Shown in pieces: positions 10,278-20,721 of a DNA stretch of 64,000 nucleotides (its first letter is position 1; every line of letters starts with the position of its first letter). The DNA is from Tetrapyrgos nigripes (Eukaryota; Basidiomycota; Agaricomycetes; Agaricales; Campanellaceae), in the NCBI GenBank assembly GCA_013368315.1, contig JAACJM010000019.1:558001-622000 (forward strand). Reading direction: 5' to 3'. The position numbers were made by a program, and so were the translations under genes. Below the pieces are notes generated by a model. The model was given only the letters and a program-made list of their open reading frames with translations. It had not been told where the DNA came from and ran no database searches.

Positions 10278-12114
10278 TCAAGCCTCATCATCGCTAAGAA
10301 TGCCTCCTGACGCCTCAACGAGGTCGCAAGCCCAGTTAGTGGCAAAGAGGGAAGCTTTGAGGAACTTCTTGTTGGCATACTTCTTGTACAGATAACTTTT
10401 CTTGAAGCCTTCTTCGACCAACTTCTCGACGATGTATGAATGACCGGCAACGAGCTCTTCTTCCGTGAATCCAGAGTAGTAGACGAAGGCATCACTCTGT
10501 GGATAAGAAGGCACGGTCAGAAACGGCGAGAGAAGAAATTGAAATTACTACTGACCCAGTCACCTTCCAACATCTTCCGCGCAGTGTACATGCCTACAGC
10601 GGCAATAACACTGGCCTTGGCCCGCAAGAACCGATGGTCAAGGAGTGCTACTTCGATCAAGAACTTACTCAACGTCCTGGTGTGGAGGTCGTAGTCGTCT
10701 GCTTTGCTGATCCGGCGCATCCAGTTGTACGGCGAGCAATAATGGGATATCTGAAACTCTAGAGCCTGCAGGACAATCCTCTCGCCTTTGAGGATCTCTT
10801 CCTTGGTGAAAGCTTCTTCAGTCATGAAGACAAATTCATCGACTGACGGCGCCATAATCTCTTCATACTTGGCGGCAATGAACATCGCGGTAACTCCGAC
10901 GAGCTGAAGTTTCGCGACAGAAACGACACGTTGGGAAAGGAAGCGGTCGACGATGTTGACTGCTATCCAGAGGGTCTCTGGAAGCATGTGGTATTTCAGG
11001 TGGATCTGAAGTAGCCAATCGACAAGCGTTTCACGCATGTCCCAGTTCAGTTCGGTCTGGACCTCCATGTAGTTTGATTTGGGCATCATTCTCTCCTAAA
11101 CGGAAACAAGAGTTAAAAAAGGTGAGTCATCAATGCATGAAGAAAATGCGGACCTCCAAATGTGACATGTACTCGAATATCTCTTCTGCGTACTCCGATA
11201 CCATTGATGGGTCGAACTCCTCGTCATCGCCTTCAAACACCTCCCTTATGGTTTGGACTTTGCGTTGACATTTAGCTTTCTGGGCAGTCGCGAGATCTGG
11301 CCATATTTTGGGGGCTCGACGACTTTCTAATTTGATTCCTGATGGCAAATCGTCCTCGCTGTCTTCTTCAGCTTCAATCAAAATCATGTTGGTATCTGCC
11401 TCGCTGGCAATGTAATGTTCCACAAGGATATCTGAAAGAGCGTCGGGTTCCTCGCTTAGCGGGATAACAGGTGGTTCATCCTCCTCGACGTCCATGTCAA
11501 CGTCATCGTGGACTACGTTACGAGCTGTCTCTTCCTGAATGGAGGCGACGGATTCGATACGCGGTAACCGTTTGGGTTGGTTGAAAGAAATAGAGGTAGG
11601 TGGAAGGGTAGCACGGGGAGGATGGGCGCGAACAGGAGCGACATTGGCGACTGGAGGGGCAGCTGGTGCGCGTCCAGGTCCCAGGGGCACTCTCTGAGCA
11701 ACGTTGGAGCTAGAGTCTGAACGACCTCGTTTGAGGCTGACCTCGTCCTTGTTCTTGCCGGTGAAGACTCGACTAGATGTTTCCTACGAGATGAATGCCT
11801 CTTGAGTTGAAGGTTACGCCTCTCGCCCGACGGAACACACACCTTGTTGCGATTAACTGCAAAGGTCGTCACCTCTCCCAGAGCGGGCCGTGCAACATTG
11901 CCTTTCGTTCCAATCACACCTTCTTTATGAACGATACCAGAACCGCCTGCCCGACCGATTCCAGATGGTTGACGGACGTGTTTGCTGGTAGCGTTTTCAT
12001 CCGCTTTTCCACGATGAGCCATTGGTCGTGACCGTAGAGGCAACTGATGCTGTGATGAGGTTTTGGCTAGGGAGAGAGAAAAGAGGCACGTACACGAGCA
12101 TGGTTGGAAGCCAT
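10278..12114 (-). CDS. Mitotic B-type cyclin
   Basis: Regulatory subunit of the Cdk1 kinase driving G2/M. The first exon is only MASNHAR (ATG at 12112-12114), then an intron, then a basic N-terminal region with a destruction-box-like RPALGEVTT (about 11862-11891) that would mark the protein for APC/C degradation. After an acidic linker the cyclin box reads TELNWDMRETLVDWLLQIHL, LQLVGVTAMFIAAKYEEIMA and the second fold FLIEVALLDHRFLRAKASVIAAVG. The end is ASGGILSDDEA. Introns lie near 10500-10555, 11090-11150, 11780-11850 and 12060-12100. Whether it is the only B-type cyclin of the genome cannot be told from here. Confidence 0.93.
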
Positions 12115-12464
12115 TTGAAATGATTTGGACTATGTACGATGAAGATATAGAAAGACAAAGGCGGTAGAGAGGGTTAATGGTAGAAGAGAGAGTACAAGGA
12201 CGAGGAAGATGCAGCAAAACGAACGAAGACCAAAGGGAGTGACCGTCCCCCTTGAAGACCTTTCCAAAGTCCAACCTCGAATTTTGATCGCGGTTCCAAC
12301 AGTCACGTGGTCGTTCAAATTGCCAAAACATGTACAATCGCGACTTGTAATGTGACTTATACGCGAGCCTCGAGGCTTTAAAACGGCGTTTGACGTGGAT
12401 GCTCAGGAATCCTTGTTCAAAATATAGAAATAAGGGTGTACAAATAAAGGTGTCCATGTCCCTA

Positions 12465-13598
12465 TCAACGGTCCCACCGCGAATACTTGTTCGAGCCATA
12501 CCCATCTTCGCTCTGCGAGGACTTGAGTTTCAGTCCAAGTCCTGCGCGCTCGTAACTACTACTGGCCCTCGTGTCTACAGGCTCAACGCGACCCTCACCA
12601 TGTAAACCCAGTGATTGACCTGGCCGCCAACCCTGTTTCATAAGCAATCTATGGCCTACGCTTGACGGTGGAATGGGGACTTCTGGGTGTGACTTGGGTT
12701 CCGATGGTGCTATTAAAGAGACTTGGTGATGAGCGACCCCCGGTGCCTCTAGAGACAAGGACGACGGATTTAAAGCACGTCGAACAGCTGAGCGATCAAT
12801 ATAACGATGCTCAGGAACATGAGGGCTGCTATCATTGTTATGTTTAGCAAGAAGACTTCGTTTCAATTGAACCAGCTTTCCCCTGGGGTCATGGCTAACT
12901 CTCTGCGCAGAATGGGTCGCTTCCAGAGCAGAAGCCTTTCGTGATGGAACGAAATTCTTCTTCGCAGTGGGAAACAGAGGGATCTCGTCTCCGCCTATTG
13001 GAGAGCACTCCTGGCAGGGAAGGCCATCATCATGTATGTGAACGACGAACGTGGTCCCTCCGAGAGTTATCTCGTCAAAATGATATAACCGCCTTGGTAT
13101 GCTGGCCGATTTCGGAGAAGACAGCCTGATTCCCCGAGTGTCCAGTACTTTGGCAGAGACTTCAGCGGCTGAACGCAAGAAAGTCCCGTGTTTCGAGCCC
13201 ATATCGACGAGACCCCAACCGTTCCATGACTCGTCCCAATAGACCGTCGCATGCAGCTTCGACACTTCCATCTCTTTGAGCCGGACTTTCGGTACCCCAG
13301 AATCAGTAGCGTCTCTACCGAATTGTATTTCTGTGAATCCATCCAACAACGCAATGCGATGGGACGGAGGAAGGGCTTGAGATGCCGAGACTAGGAGACG
13401 AAGACAGCCTTCAGCGCCATTTGCGTGGTGAGTAGAACTATCTGGCTTTTGATGCTGCGAGACGCGCAAGGGCACATCGGAATGAGGGTCTACAGGGTCC
13501 CATGGCCATTCATATGATATGTCGTATGTATACTCGGCAGAGTCATGAGTGCCAGTATTATGTGTCGAAGAGGAGTGGAGAGTTGAAGTATCATCCAT
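12465..13598 (-). CDS. FHA and G-patch domain protein
   Basis: A 377-codon gene that appears intronless, unusual beside its multi-exon neighbours. Residues about 80-180 form a forkhead-associated domain, a phosphothreonine-binding module: FGRDA, VSKLHATVYW, GLVDMGSKHGTFLR and FDEITLGGTTFVVHIHDD. Residues about 314-357 form a G-patch, VGHRLLMKQGWRPGQSLGLH followed by ERAGLGLK, a motif that activates DEAH-box RNA helicases. The C-terminus is GSNKYSRWDR. The combination resembles the AGGF1-type FHA/G-patch family and suggests a nuclear RNA-processing or phospho-signalling adaptor; the function is inferred. Its start is 223 bp from the divergent XLF-like gene, so the promoter may be shared. Confidence 0.85.
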   Translation of the reverse strand: MDDTSTLHSSSTHNTGTHDSAEYTYDISYEWPWDPVDPHSDVPLRVSQHQKPDSSTHHANGAEGCLRLLVSASQALPPSHRIALLDGFTEIQFGRDATDSGVPKVRLKEMEVSKLHATVYWDESWNGWGLVDMGSKHGTFLRSAAEVSAKVLDTRGIRLSSPKSASIPRRLYHFDEITLGGTTFVVHIHDDGLPCQECSPIGGDEIPLFPTAKKNFVPSRKASALEATHSAQRVSHDPRGKLVQLKRSLLAKHNNDSSPHVPEHRYIDRSAVRRALNPSSLSLEAPGVAHHQVSLIAPSEPKSHPEVPIPPSSVGHRLLMKQGWRPGQSLGLHGEGRVEPVDTRASSSYERAGLGLKLKSSQSEDGYGSNKYSRWDR

Positions 13599-13821
13599 AG
13601 TCTACGTCCAAAGGATTCCTAGAGTGCAAAGCAGGCATAGAGATTCAGAAAGAGACTACGGAGGAATATGAGCATTGGTAACTTAGTCCTGTCTGCTGCT
13701 TGTTGGTAAGAGCGAAAAGGCTACGGCAACTGCCGCTGGCACTTGACTCGTCTTTTACACAACTTTTACATCAACTTTACATGTTCTAGCAGTAAAGTCA
13801 CAAAGACTCCCTGCGATTCTC

Positions 13822-15476
13822 ATGGCTTCACTATCACAGGTACTGGCCTTTCATATCTACTGACTTGAAATGCTGACCAAATGCTGACGGTTGTCGCTGG
13901 AACCCCTCTTTCGGCTCACATCCGCAGGAACACTTGAAAGTCCTTCTTAGTAAAGAGTGGCTCGTGAAAGTAGACGCGGTCAAATCAATACCCTACTTGT
14001 TCGTTCGTACTCGTCTCTCATCGTCACTCTTTCAAGAAGGCGACCTTGGAGTTTAAATGATTGCCACTCGTCTAGAAATTCTACGCATCCACTGTTGACA
14101 TCTCATGCGTGCTACTCATCACTGACACCAAATCTGTATGGACAGAAGGTATGTGTTCATATCTCCCATTCGGAGTGGATACTGGACCCTTTGCTGTTCA
14201 AAGTATTGAATAGCAATCAATTTGCACGTCGTTGGAGATCCTCTAACGGCCTTGACGTGTCATTCCAAGGATCAGATCAGGACGAGGATGAATGGCGACT
14301 CGACAACCTTGAAAACTTGACAAAAGCTCATTCGCTAAGTGGCGTGACCGACCTCTCCTTTGACGTCGTGGATTCGCGATACTCGGTCAGTTGCACACCG
14401 TCATTCTTCTCTTCCCATCGAACAAGTGCTAAAACCCAGTGGTTTGGCTAGGATTTCGCAATTGAAATGGAGTGTGAGGCTTTCAAGTGGAGATGGGAGA
14501 CTTGCTTCATAGGTCACAAAGATTCTGCGGAAATCATCTCGAAGCACCTTGTCTTGCCACTCATCAGCGTCAATCACCTAGCTTTCAGTACCGGTGATGG
14601 TGTGGGCGAGATGCCTGAGTCTGACTTGGAGAAGGTAAGCCAGGAGTCTGTGAGTCTGTATCCGTCGTTCCTATCAAGCTCATTCTACGAGTAGGCTATA
14701 GACAAAGTTGGACGGACCGCTAGAAGGACTATCGACACTCACATCAGGAATGCAATATCAAAACCTCGTGTGGCAACTACCATTAGGCGCATGACTGCCA
14801 TGTTTAATTTCCTGCCGGACCTACGTGAGAGCCTTTTTTGTGACCTTTGCTCGTCACGTCTGACCACTTTTCCTTTCTGCATCAAAGCTGATATATGTTC
14901 CACCGTTGAAAAGCCGAAATTTCAGGCCCAGTCTGCACCGACGCAAAAGCGGGTTCCAAATTCGGTAAAATCTCGCTCTATTTCTCCGGTTCCATTCCCA
15001 ACGGTATGCACTTCTTGCCACATGTAGATGATTGACTTAACAAACATGATCGCATCCAGCCCACTGAGAAGGTTCATCGAGAAGTCGATGTCAGAATGGC
15101 TTCTCCAGAACCGGAAAGTTCTAAGGCCGCTTCTCAAGCAGCAACAGCAGGGGATGACTCGGAGACTGAAGAAGAGAGCGACCAGGAGGTTCATGTTGGA
15201 AAGGGTAAGGCACCGTTGCAAGTGGCGTCGTCATCTCCAGCTCCGAGATCGAAACCAGCCTCTGTTGTGCCCGAAGCCAATGCACCTTCCAAGAGCCCTT
15301 CGTCAAACTCAGAGCCGTCCTCCCCTCCTCGTCCGCCCCCGTCCACAAAGAAACATAGACCCAGTTCATCCAGTGACGACGATAGCGACGCTGCACCTAC
15401 ACGTCGTACTGCACCAAACACTGGGGTCAAGAGAGGTACGAAACAGCCCATAAAGAGAGGGGGCAAACGGTTCTAA
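13822..15476 (+). CDS. XLF/Nej1-like non-homologous end-joining factor
   Basis: A scaffold that helps ligate double-strand breaks with Lig4-XRCC4. The first exon is MASLSQ. Splicing then gives EHLKVLLSKEWLVKVDAVKS and IPYLFKFYASTVDISCVLLI followed by TDTKSVWTE, the XLF head-domain pattern (substrate strand, then LTD..xxWxE). Next come WRLDNLENL, SFDVVDSRYSDFAIEMECEA, FKWRWE and a helical segment AIDKVGRTARRTIDTHIRN, likely the coiled-coil stalk. After it comes a long acidic, Ser/Pro-rich tail rich in DDSETEEES and SSSDDDSD. The protein ends IKRGGKRF, a basic patch with a terminal Phe as in the Ku-binding motif of XLF proteins. The GT donor used after IPYLF and the exons near 14830-15060 are my best reading and could shift slightly. 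Confidence 0.8.
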
Positions 15477-15588
15477 GCATTGTTGAGTATTGCTTCAACC
15501 TTTTGTTATGATACAAATTCGGCAATGTACAACATTTACTCATGATAGCAAAGCAGTGGAGTGAAAGCTAGTCCGGAAAGCCAAAGTC

Positions 15589-16260
15589 TCAACGCCTTGT
15601 CCCAACTAGCCTGTCCAGCTCTGCGCGTTTGCAATCATCGCAGATAGTATAGAACTGATTAACAGTTATCTTTACTATTTTGATCTCCTGCTCAGTAAAG
15701 AAAATGATCTGTCGCGACGTCATATGGTAAGGGCGTGGAGGAAAATATACCTTTGGACAAGTACATGGACCCCTCAAATTACGATGTATGTGGTTATTGG
15801 ATTCACCACAATACGGATTACCGCAGTCAATTACTGGACCTGGGACATAGTCCGTCTGGAAAAAGTGAGCATACGGCTAGAGGAGATTTAGAATTTGGGA
15901 CCACAGGCTACACAAACAAAACCAGCCTTGCATCCTCTATAGAGATCGCCACGCCTATGCAGAAGATGGTAAGGCCGTAATGAAATAGTCTGAGAAAAAG
16001 ACTTACAACTCTCGTTTGCACATCTAGAGGGAACTGTTAGCGGACTAGCGACAAAATCTGCAGGAGACCTACGGTTATTGTGAGAACAAGGTCAAGTATG
16101 AAGGTTAGCAGTTTCTGGCACCGGTGTTGATTCGATTGGGTTTATAAGTAAATCGTAGATCCCGATGGCGTCGCTAAAGATAGGTCTTACCACCACCACA
16201 GCGTCACGCTGCAGCTTAAAGACATAGAAATCGATATTCCTTATATGAGTAATAGACCCT
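15589..16260 (-). CDS. Small hypothetical protein with a CGNPYCGES motif and one possible membrane helix
   Basis: I do not recognise a function. The last exon (15589-15855) is the firmest part: it follows a TTTTTCCAG acceptor and reads TDYVPGPVIDCGNPYCGESN, then RGPCTCPK and PYHMTSRQIIFFTEQEIKIV, ending VGTRR. Candidate upstream exons give NIDFYVFKLQRDAVVV, then KLLTFILDLVLTIT (a hydrophobic helix) and VAISIEDARLVLF. The closely spaced cysteines suggest a metal- or disulfide-bound knob, as in small lineage-specific agaricomycete proteins. The 5' end is not resolved. The open frame at 16216-16443 is in a different frame and may not belong to it. Confidence 0.35.
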
Positions 16261-16937
16261 GACTTCCGAGTCCGTTATCTGAAAAGCAGCGGATCCAACT
16301 TCCGGACTGAGATCATAGGAGAAGAAGACGTGTCTTGGCAGCGTTTTCAATTGCAGGGTTCGAACGCCACGAACAAAATGGTGGGCTTGTAAAACGAAGA
16401 ACCTGTGAGACGAAGTACTTTGCTCTAGTTTACTTTGGAGCACGCTTGAGTATCGTACAAAGCTTGCAGGCGGAAATTACATGACGAGGACTACGGCCTA
16501 CACGAGCCTACACGAGGACGTGCTATGACTGCTTGCGAGAGTCACACGACGTTTGTTCGGAGACTGCGATAAATAGATACCTCTCGTGTCCTTCCGCTGC
16601 ACAGAGACGGCAATGACCGTAGCTGGGTGCCTGGACAGACGATGGCAATCATGACGAAGGATGTGTCAAGACTCAAGAAAGAGTTACAGGATTGGTTGTG
16701 AAGTGTATCAAGTCAGGCGATGATGCACAGCGCGTGGTTGGGCCACCAGTGATATGGGGATATTAGCTATGGCCTGGAACTGTTGTCCAAAAAGAAGTTG
16801 AGGAGCAGATGTAGAACCCTGTAGAACCTTGTAGCGTTTAATATCAGTGACAGATTCAAGTATAGTGTTCTAAAGTTTACGTCAAGACCGTGACCAATCA
16901 AGCGAGTAGCTTCCTGCCGTTTGCTTGCCAGTTCACT
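16261..16937. other. Intergenic, upstream of Mim1
   Basis: Mostly featureless. It contains a short CCTACACGAG direct repeat near 16478-16508 and probably the promoter and 5' UTR of the plus-strand Mim1 gene. I see no convincing exon. Confidence 0.35.
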
Positions 16938-17895
16938 ATGAGCGAACAGTCCCTTTTAGATGTGAGGTCTACTTTCAGTTTCGTTCTCAACATTTTCTCA
17001 TAACTCCACAGGCATCCTTGTCAGAGTCTTTCTCTCCTCCATCTCTAAGACGGCAGTCTATTCCTCCAGCCAAACCTCAGAGCGAAGGGACCGAAGAGAC
17101 TCCGGCCAACCCTCCAGATACATTGTCAGCTTCGTCAGATGCTCATGAAAAATGGAAGGAGGAGTACGAAGATCAAGTCAAGGTCTGGAAGTCTCAGTCA
17201 GCAGAGGCTCGAGAAAAAGCTGAGAAGGAAAGAGCGCGTTGGGAATCCATTCGTCGTTCCGCAAGTCTAGAAGGGGTACATATAAATCCACCTCCGTCAA
17301 GTTCGGCCTCCTGGGATAGTATCAGCACTACAGATCCCGTTCTCGAAGGTTCTCCTAGTCCTGCAGACGCCAGGGATCTCGTCACAGGCGAAACTCCCAA
17401 AACTCAAGTCGTGCGTTGTGCCATTTGATCATATATGCTACTCTTACTGATACTCTGTGTCGCGTTCGAAAGGTCGAGCATACAACGCATTCTCGGCAAG
17501 AAACAGGCGACGATCAGAAATGGGAAGACCTACCTTCTGAAGTGACATCGTCTCTGCCGTCCATGTCCTTTCCAGAGAGCAATGAAGACTCGTCCCCGGA
17601 TCACCGGGACCACGATCATAGACGCCAACCACCACTGGAACAACCTACATCTGTAACCCTCTCCGTATTTGATTCCTCTCTATCGACGAAGACGCGTCTG
17701 AAGGCGTTATGCTCTGCACTGGCCATCAATCTTCTACTCCCATTTGTGAACGGAGTTATGCTGGGCTTTGGGGAGATCTTTGCCAAAGATATCGTTTTAG
17801 GATGGTTGGGGCGGAAACCGGAACGGCCTGGATCTGTGTCGTCCTCCCTCGGGCTACGCAAGTCATTGAGTAGACGATCCAGGTCAGACTCATGA
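16938..17895 (+). CDS. MIM1: Mim1/Tom13 mitochondrial outer-membrane insertase with long N-terminal extension
   Basis: Mim1 inserts alpha-helical and multispan proteins into the mitochondrial outer membrane and aids TOM assembly. The diagnostic part is near the C-terminus: KTRLKALCSALAINLLLPFV followed by NGVMLGFGEIFAKDIVLGWL, the single conserved membrane segment with its glycine-rich face. The first exon is MSEQSLLD (ATG 16938); introns follow at about 16962-17011 and 17410-17473. The N-terminal part is long, polar and Ser/Pro-rich, with a charged helix EKWKEEYEDQVKVWKSQSAE that looks coiled-coil. Total length is about 290 residues against about 113 in yeast. The tail after the membrane segment is rich in Ser and Arg. 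Confidence 0.85.
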
Positions 17896-18695
17896 TTCAT
17901 GCATGAGCTGCTACTATACAGGCTTTAATGTGGTTGGTAAATTTATCCGCACGAAAACAAGATTGCAGTCACACACAAAAATTAACTTTGAGATTTAAGT
18001 ACATAGAACGACAATGATTCTACATTTCGCATTCGTATATGGGTACCTGGCGCTAGTTTTCACACTCACCAAGGTCGCCCAAATCAGTTAACTCTGGGGA
18101 TCAGCGTCTCTGTGCACATCTCATCAGCGACAAGCATTGCACGTCAAGTGACCAGACACTAACATAGGTCAAAAAAGAGCCCTGCGGCGCTTGCTGCCTG
18201 TCTCAAAAACTATAGTTCTAGGATTCGTTGACAGGAAAACACCGAGGTTCTGAGAAATCATACGATTGCAGCGCTTGATTTTTGACCTCCACATGGTATT
18301 ACATGATGGCCAATGGCAGCACTGAGCTTTAGGCAGAGACTGACAAAATCGTTACATTCATATGGCAAGATTCAGTGCACGAACCTTATGGCTTGTAATA
18401 TAGCAGGGAAAAGCCACCAACCGTAGGTAGTACAGTACAGAAAATTATATAAGGCTCACCTCACAAGGGAAACCCTAGGGAGAAAACCGGTTGCAAAAAA
18501 AAAATAAAGTGGAAGGAAACTATCGCATCACCCACCACCGAGAACCCACCGAAGCCAATGTCATCTCTTTGCAAAAAGCGCTGGAATGAGTCACAGAACA
18601 GTGCAAGGGGAAAACGAGGACAGGCAAAAGGGGTTTGGACGGACTGGGGATATGACATCCACGACTCTTCCTCTCTCCACGTGACCCCACAGTAT
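17896..18695. other. Intergenic, convergent 3' flanks
   Basis: About 800 bp lie between the Mim1 stop (plus) and the BuGZ stop (minus). AT-rich sequence around 17940-18010 is consistent with 3' UTR. No repeat, RNA gene or credible open frame was found. Confidence 0.4.
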
Positions 18696-20092
18696 TCAGA
18701 GGAAATCCTCTGCTCTTGCTCGCTTTTTCCCTCTCGGTTCTTCTCCTCCCTGTATAGGTACACCTTCTGATGGTTTGACAAACTTATATCTGGGATGATG
18801 CGCACGCAATTCTTCCTGGAAGGCCATGAGTGAGGGAGTTTGGAGACCAAAGTCTGATACACGTACTGGTGAGAAATTCGCATCAGAGAATTTGAGTTCC
18901 GTGGGCTTTTTGAATGGAGGATTAGTTTGTTTCCTAGCAGGATCAGGTAAAGTAGGTTGAGAGCCTTGACCTGTGGAGGTAGTCGGTGGTACAGGAGTTG
19001 CTGTCGCTGCTGGAGGTGGTGTCGGCGTCGCAATGTGACCCATCGAGAGAGTAGAAGGCGGCGGCGGCGGCGAAGCAGAAGAAGCTTGTTGAGGAACAAA
19101 TGCTGGGGGTGGCGGAAGAGGAGATCTGCCAGGTGCTCCTAGAGGCATGGGTGGGAATACACCCGGTGGTGGTGGCATCATGCCTGGAGGCGGAAATCCG
19201 GGAGGGACTGGGAAGCCAGGTGGCGGTGGACTGTATAGAACAATGAGATTCCGCTCAATAAGCAAAGGAAAGGTGCTTACAAGCCTGGCATACCGTGCAT
19301 AGGAGGAAAGGGCGGCTGACCTGGCATCATACCTGGTGGAGGGAACATGGGTGGTACTCCATGAGGACCAGGAGGCATCATTCCGGGAACAGGTGATATA
19401 GGTGGTACGGGAGTAGGTGGGGCTGCGTATGTTTGAGGAGCACCGAGGACAGGTCCAGAGGCAGCAGTATTGGGAGCTGGTGCAGATTCGTTGTGAGCAC
19501 CCATCAACGCTTTATGGGCTTCAAGAGCAGCCCTGAGCTCTTCCTCTGACATGGGACGGTTTTCGGTCTTGGGTCTCTTCGGGGCAGGTTGGGAAATAGA
19601 TCCAGCTGCTAGACCGAGTTCAATCTCCTTTCGACGCTTGTAGTCAGCGACATCAGGTGCGGGTATACCCTCCATTCCAAATATTTCGACCTCGTATCCA
19701 TCACGACCCGGGAGTGCGTTTTCAATGCGAGGAAGGCTGTAAGGCAACAAGAGTCAGTCAGACAAATTTCAGCTTTGATGATCGCACGTCACGCACTTCT
19801 CCGGCTCTAGTTTGTGGACTTGCTGGATATGGACAGCAAGACCTCCAGCGGTGTTGAGACGCCTAGGACACATGTTGCACTTGAAGTGCTTTGCCTTTTG
19901 GTGCTGCATGAGGACTAGACGAAGAGATAATGAAGTTAAAATATAAGAGATTAGCTGGCGATAAGTACCTTTTTCATCTTCAAATTCACGTTCACAATAC
20001 CAGCACCAAGGCCGAATAATCTAAACTGATGTTAGATATCAACGGGGTAGGAAAGGAGGAGTATTTACCTGCTTGCTTTTTTTCTTGCCCAT
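18696..20092 (-). CDS. BuGZ/ZNF207-type C2H2 zinc finger protein
   Basis: In animals BuGZ binds microtubules and stabilises Bub3, and it coacervates through a hydrophobic low-complexity region; in fungi its role is less known. The N-terminus is MGKKKSKQ, then the signature [27 protein letters not shown] and [10 protein letters not shown], closely matching the two ZNF207 fingers. Next come [19 protein letters not shown] and [19 protein letters not shown] long Pro/Met/Gly-rich stretch follows ([20 protein letters not shown] and similar), then a conserved tail [14 protein letters not shown] and [10 protein letters not shown]. Introns lie near 19225-19280, 19740-19800, 19915-19970 and 20020-20068. 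I did not identify a clear GLEBS (Bub3-binding) motif by eye. Confidence 0.87.
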
Positions 20093-20721
20093 TGGTGAGG
20101 TTGAGAGCTTGGGTTGACTTAGTCAGCAAGTCCGACGCCGACTAAAGGCCGACGCCGATATTTACTCTCTAGCTGCAACTCAGCCTGTGACCCTGAAGGC
20201 CTTCAGCTCATAACATGAGCATATGAACTATTTTGAGCTCATATAATATTGCGTACAGGGAAAGACGTGCAGTGCGATTGTGACAACGACAGACAGCTCA
20301 GTTGACAATGGGCGTTGTACCGCTCATTCTTCAAATTTGTAGGTTTTGGCTTCGGAGAGGTATTTAAGAGAACAGTCCTCCCTCAGGAATATCGTTTTTT
20401 TCCTCTTCTTTGGAGAATATGATATATTTTGGACGACTATGGGGCTCCGTGTTTCATGATAGCGACGGGTGTGTGAAGATGAGCTGAGCCGAGCTCGGCA
20501 AACAGTGTAATTTCTTGTCCAGCAACGACATCGTCCTCTGCTAGCTGGTCGTCCCCGTCGTGAATGTTGCATTGAAAGGCTCGTCTATACACTGTGAGTC
20601 GTCCTGGACCCTTCAGTTTTGTCTGGACTCACCATTTGCAGTCTTTGTTTGCCCCAGCCTTGGGCAACTCTCCACTCTTTTATCCCCCATCCTTCCTTAG
20701 GTCACTCCCTGTCCCTTCATT
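20093..20721. other. Divergent intergenic region
   Basis: This separates the BuGZ start (minus) from the NPF membrane protein start (plus). It is pyrimidine-rich on the plus strand just before 20722, as is common in fungal promoters. An upstream exon for the plus-strand gene cannot be excluded here, because that protein has no obvious signal peptide. Confidence 0.4.

Noticed and set aside
16355..16375. tRNA-like B box (GGGTTCGAACGCC)
   Set aside because: No A box or acceptor stem at the right distance on either strand; it lies in a weak coding region.
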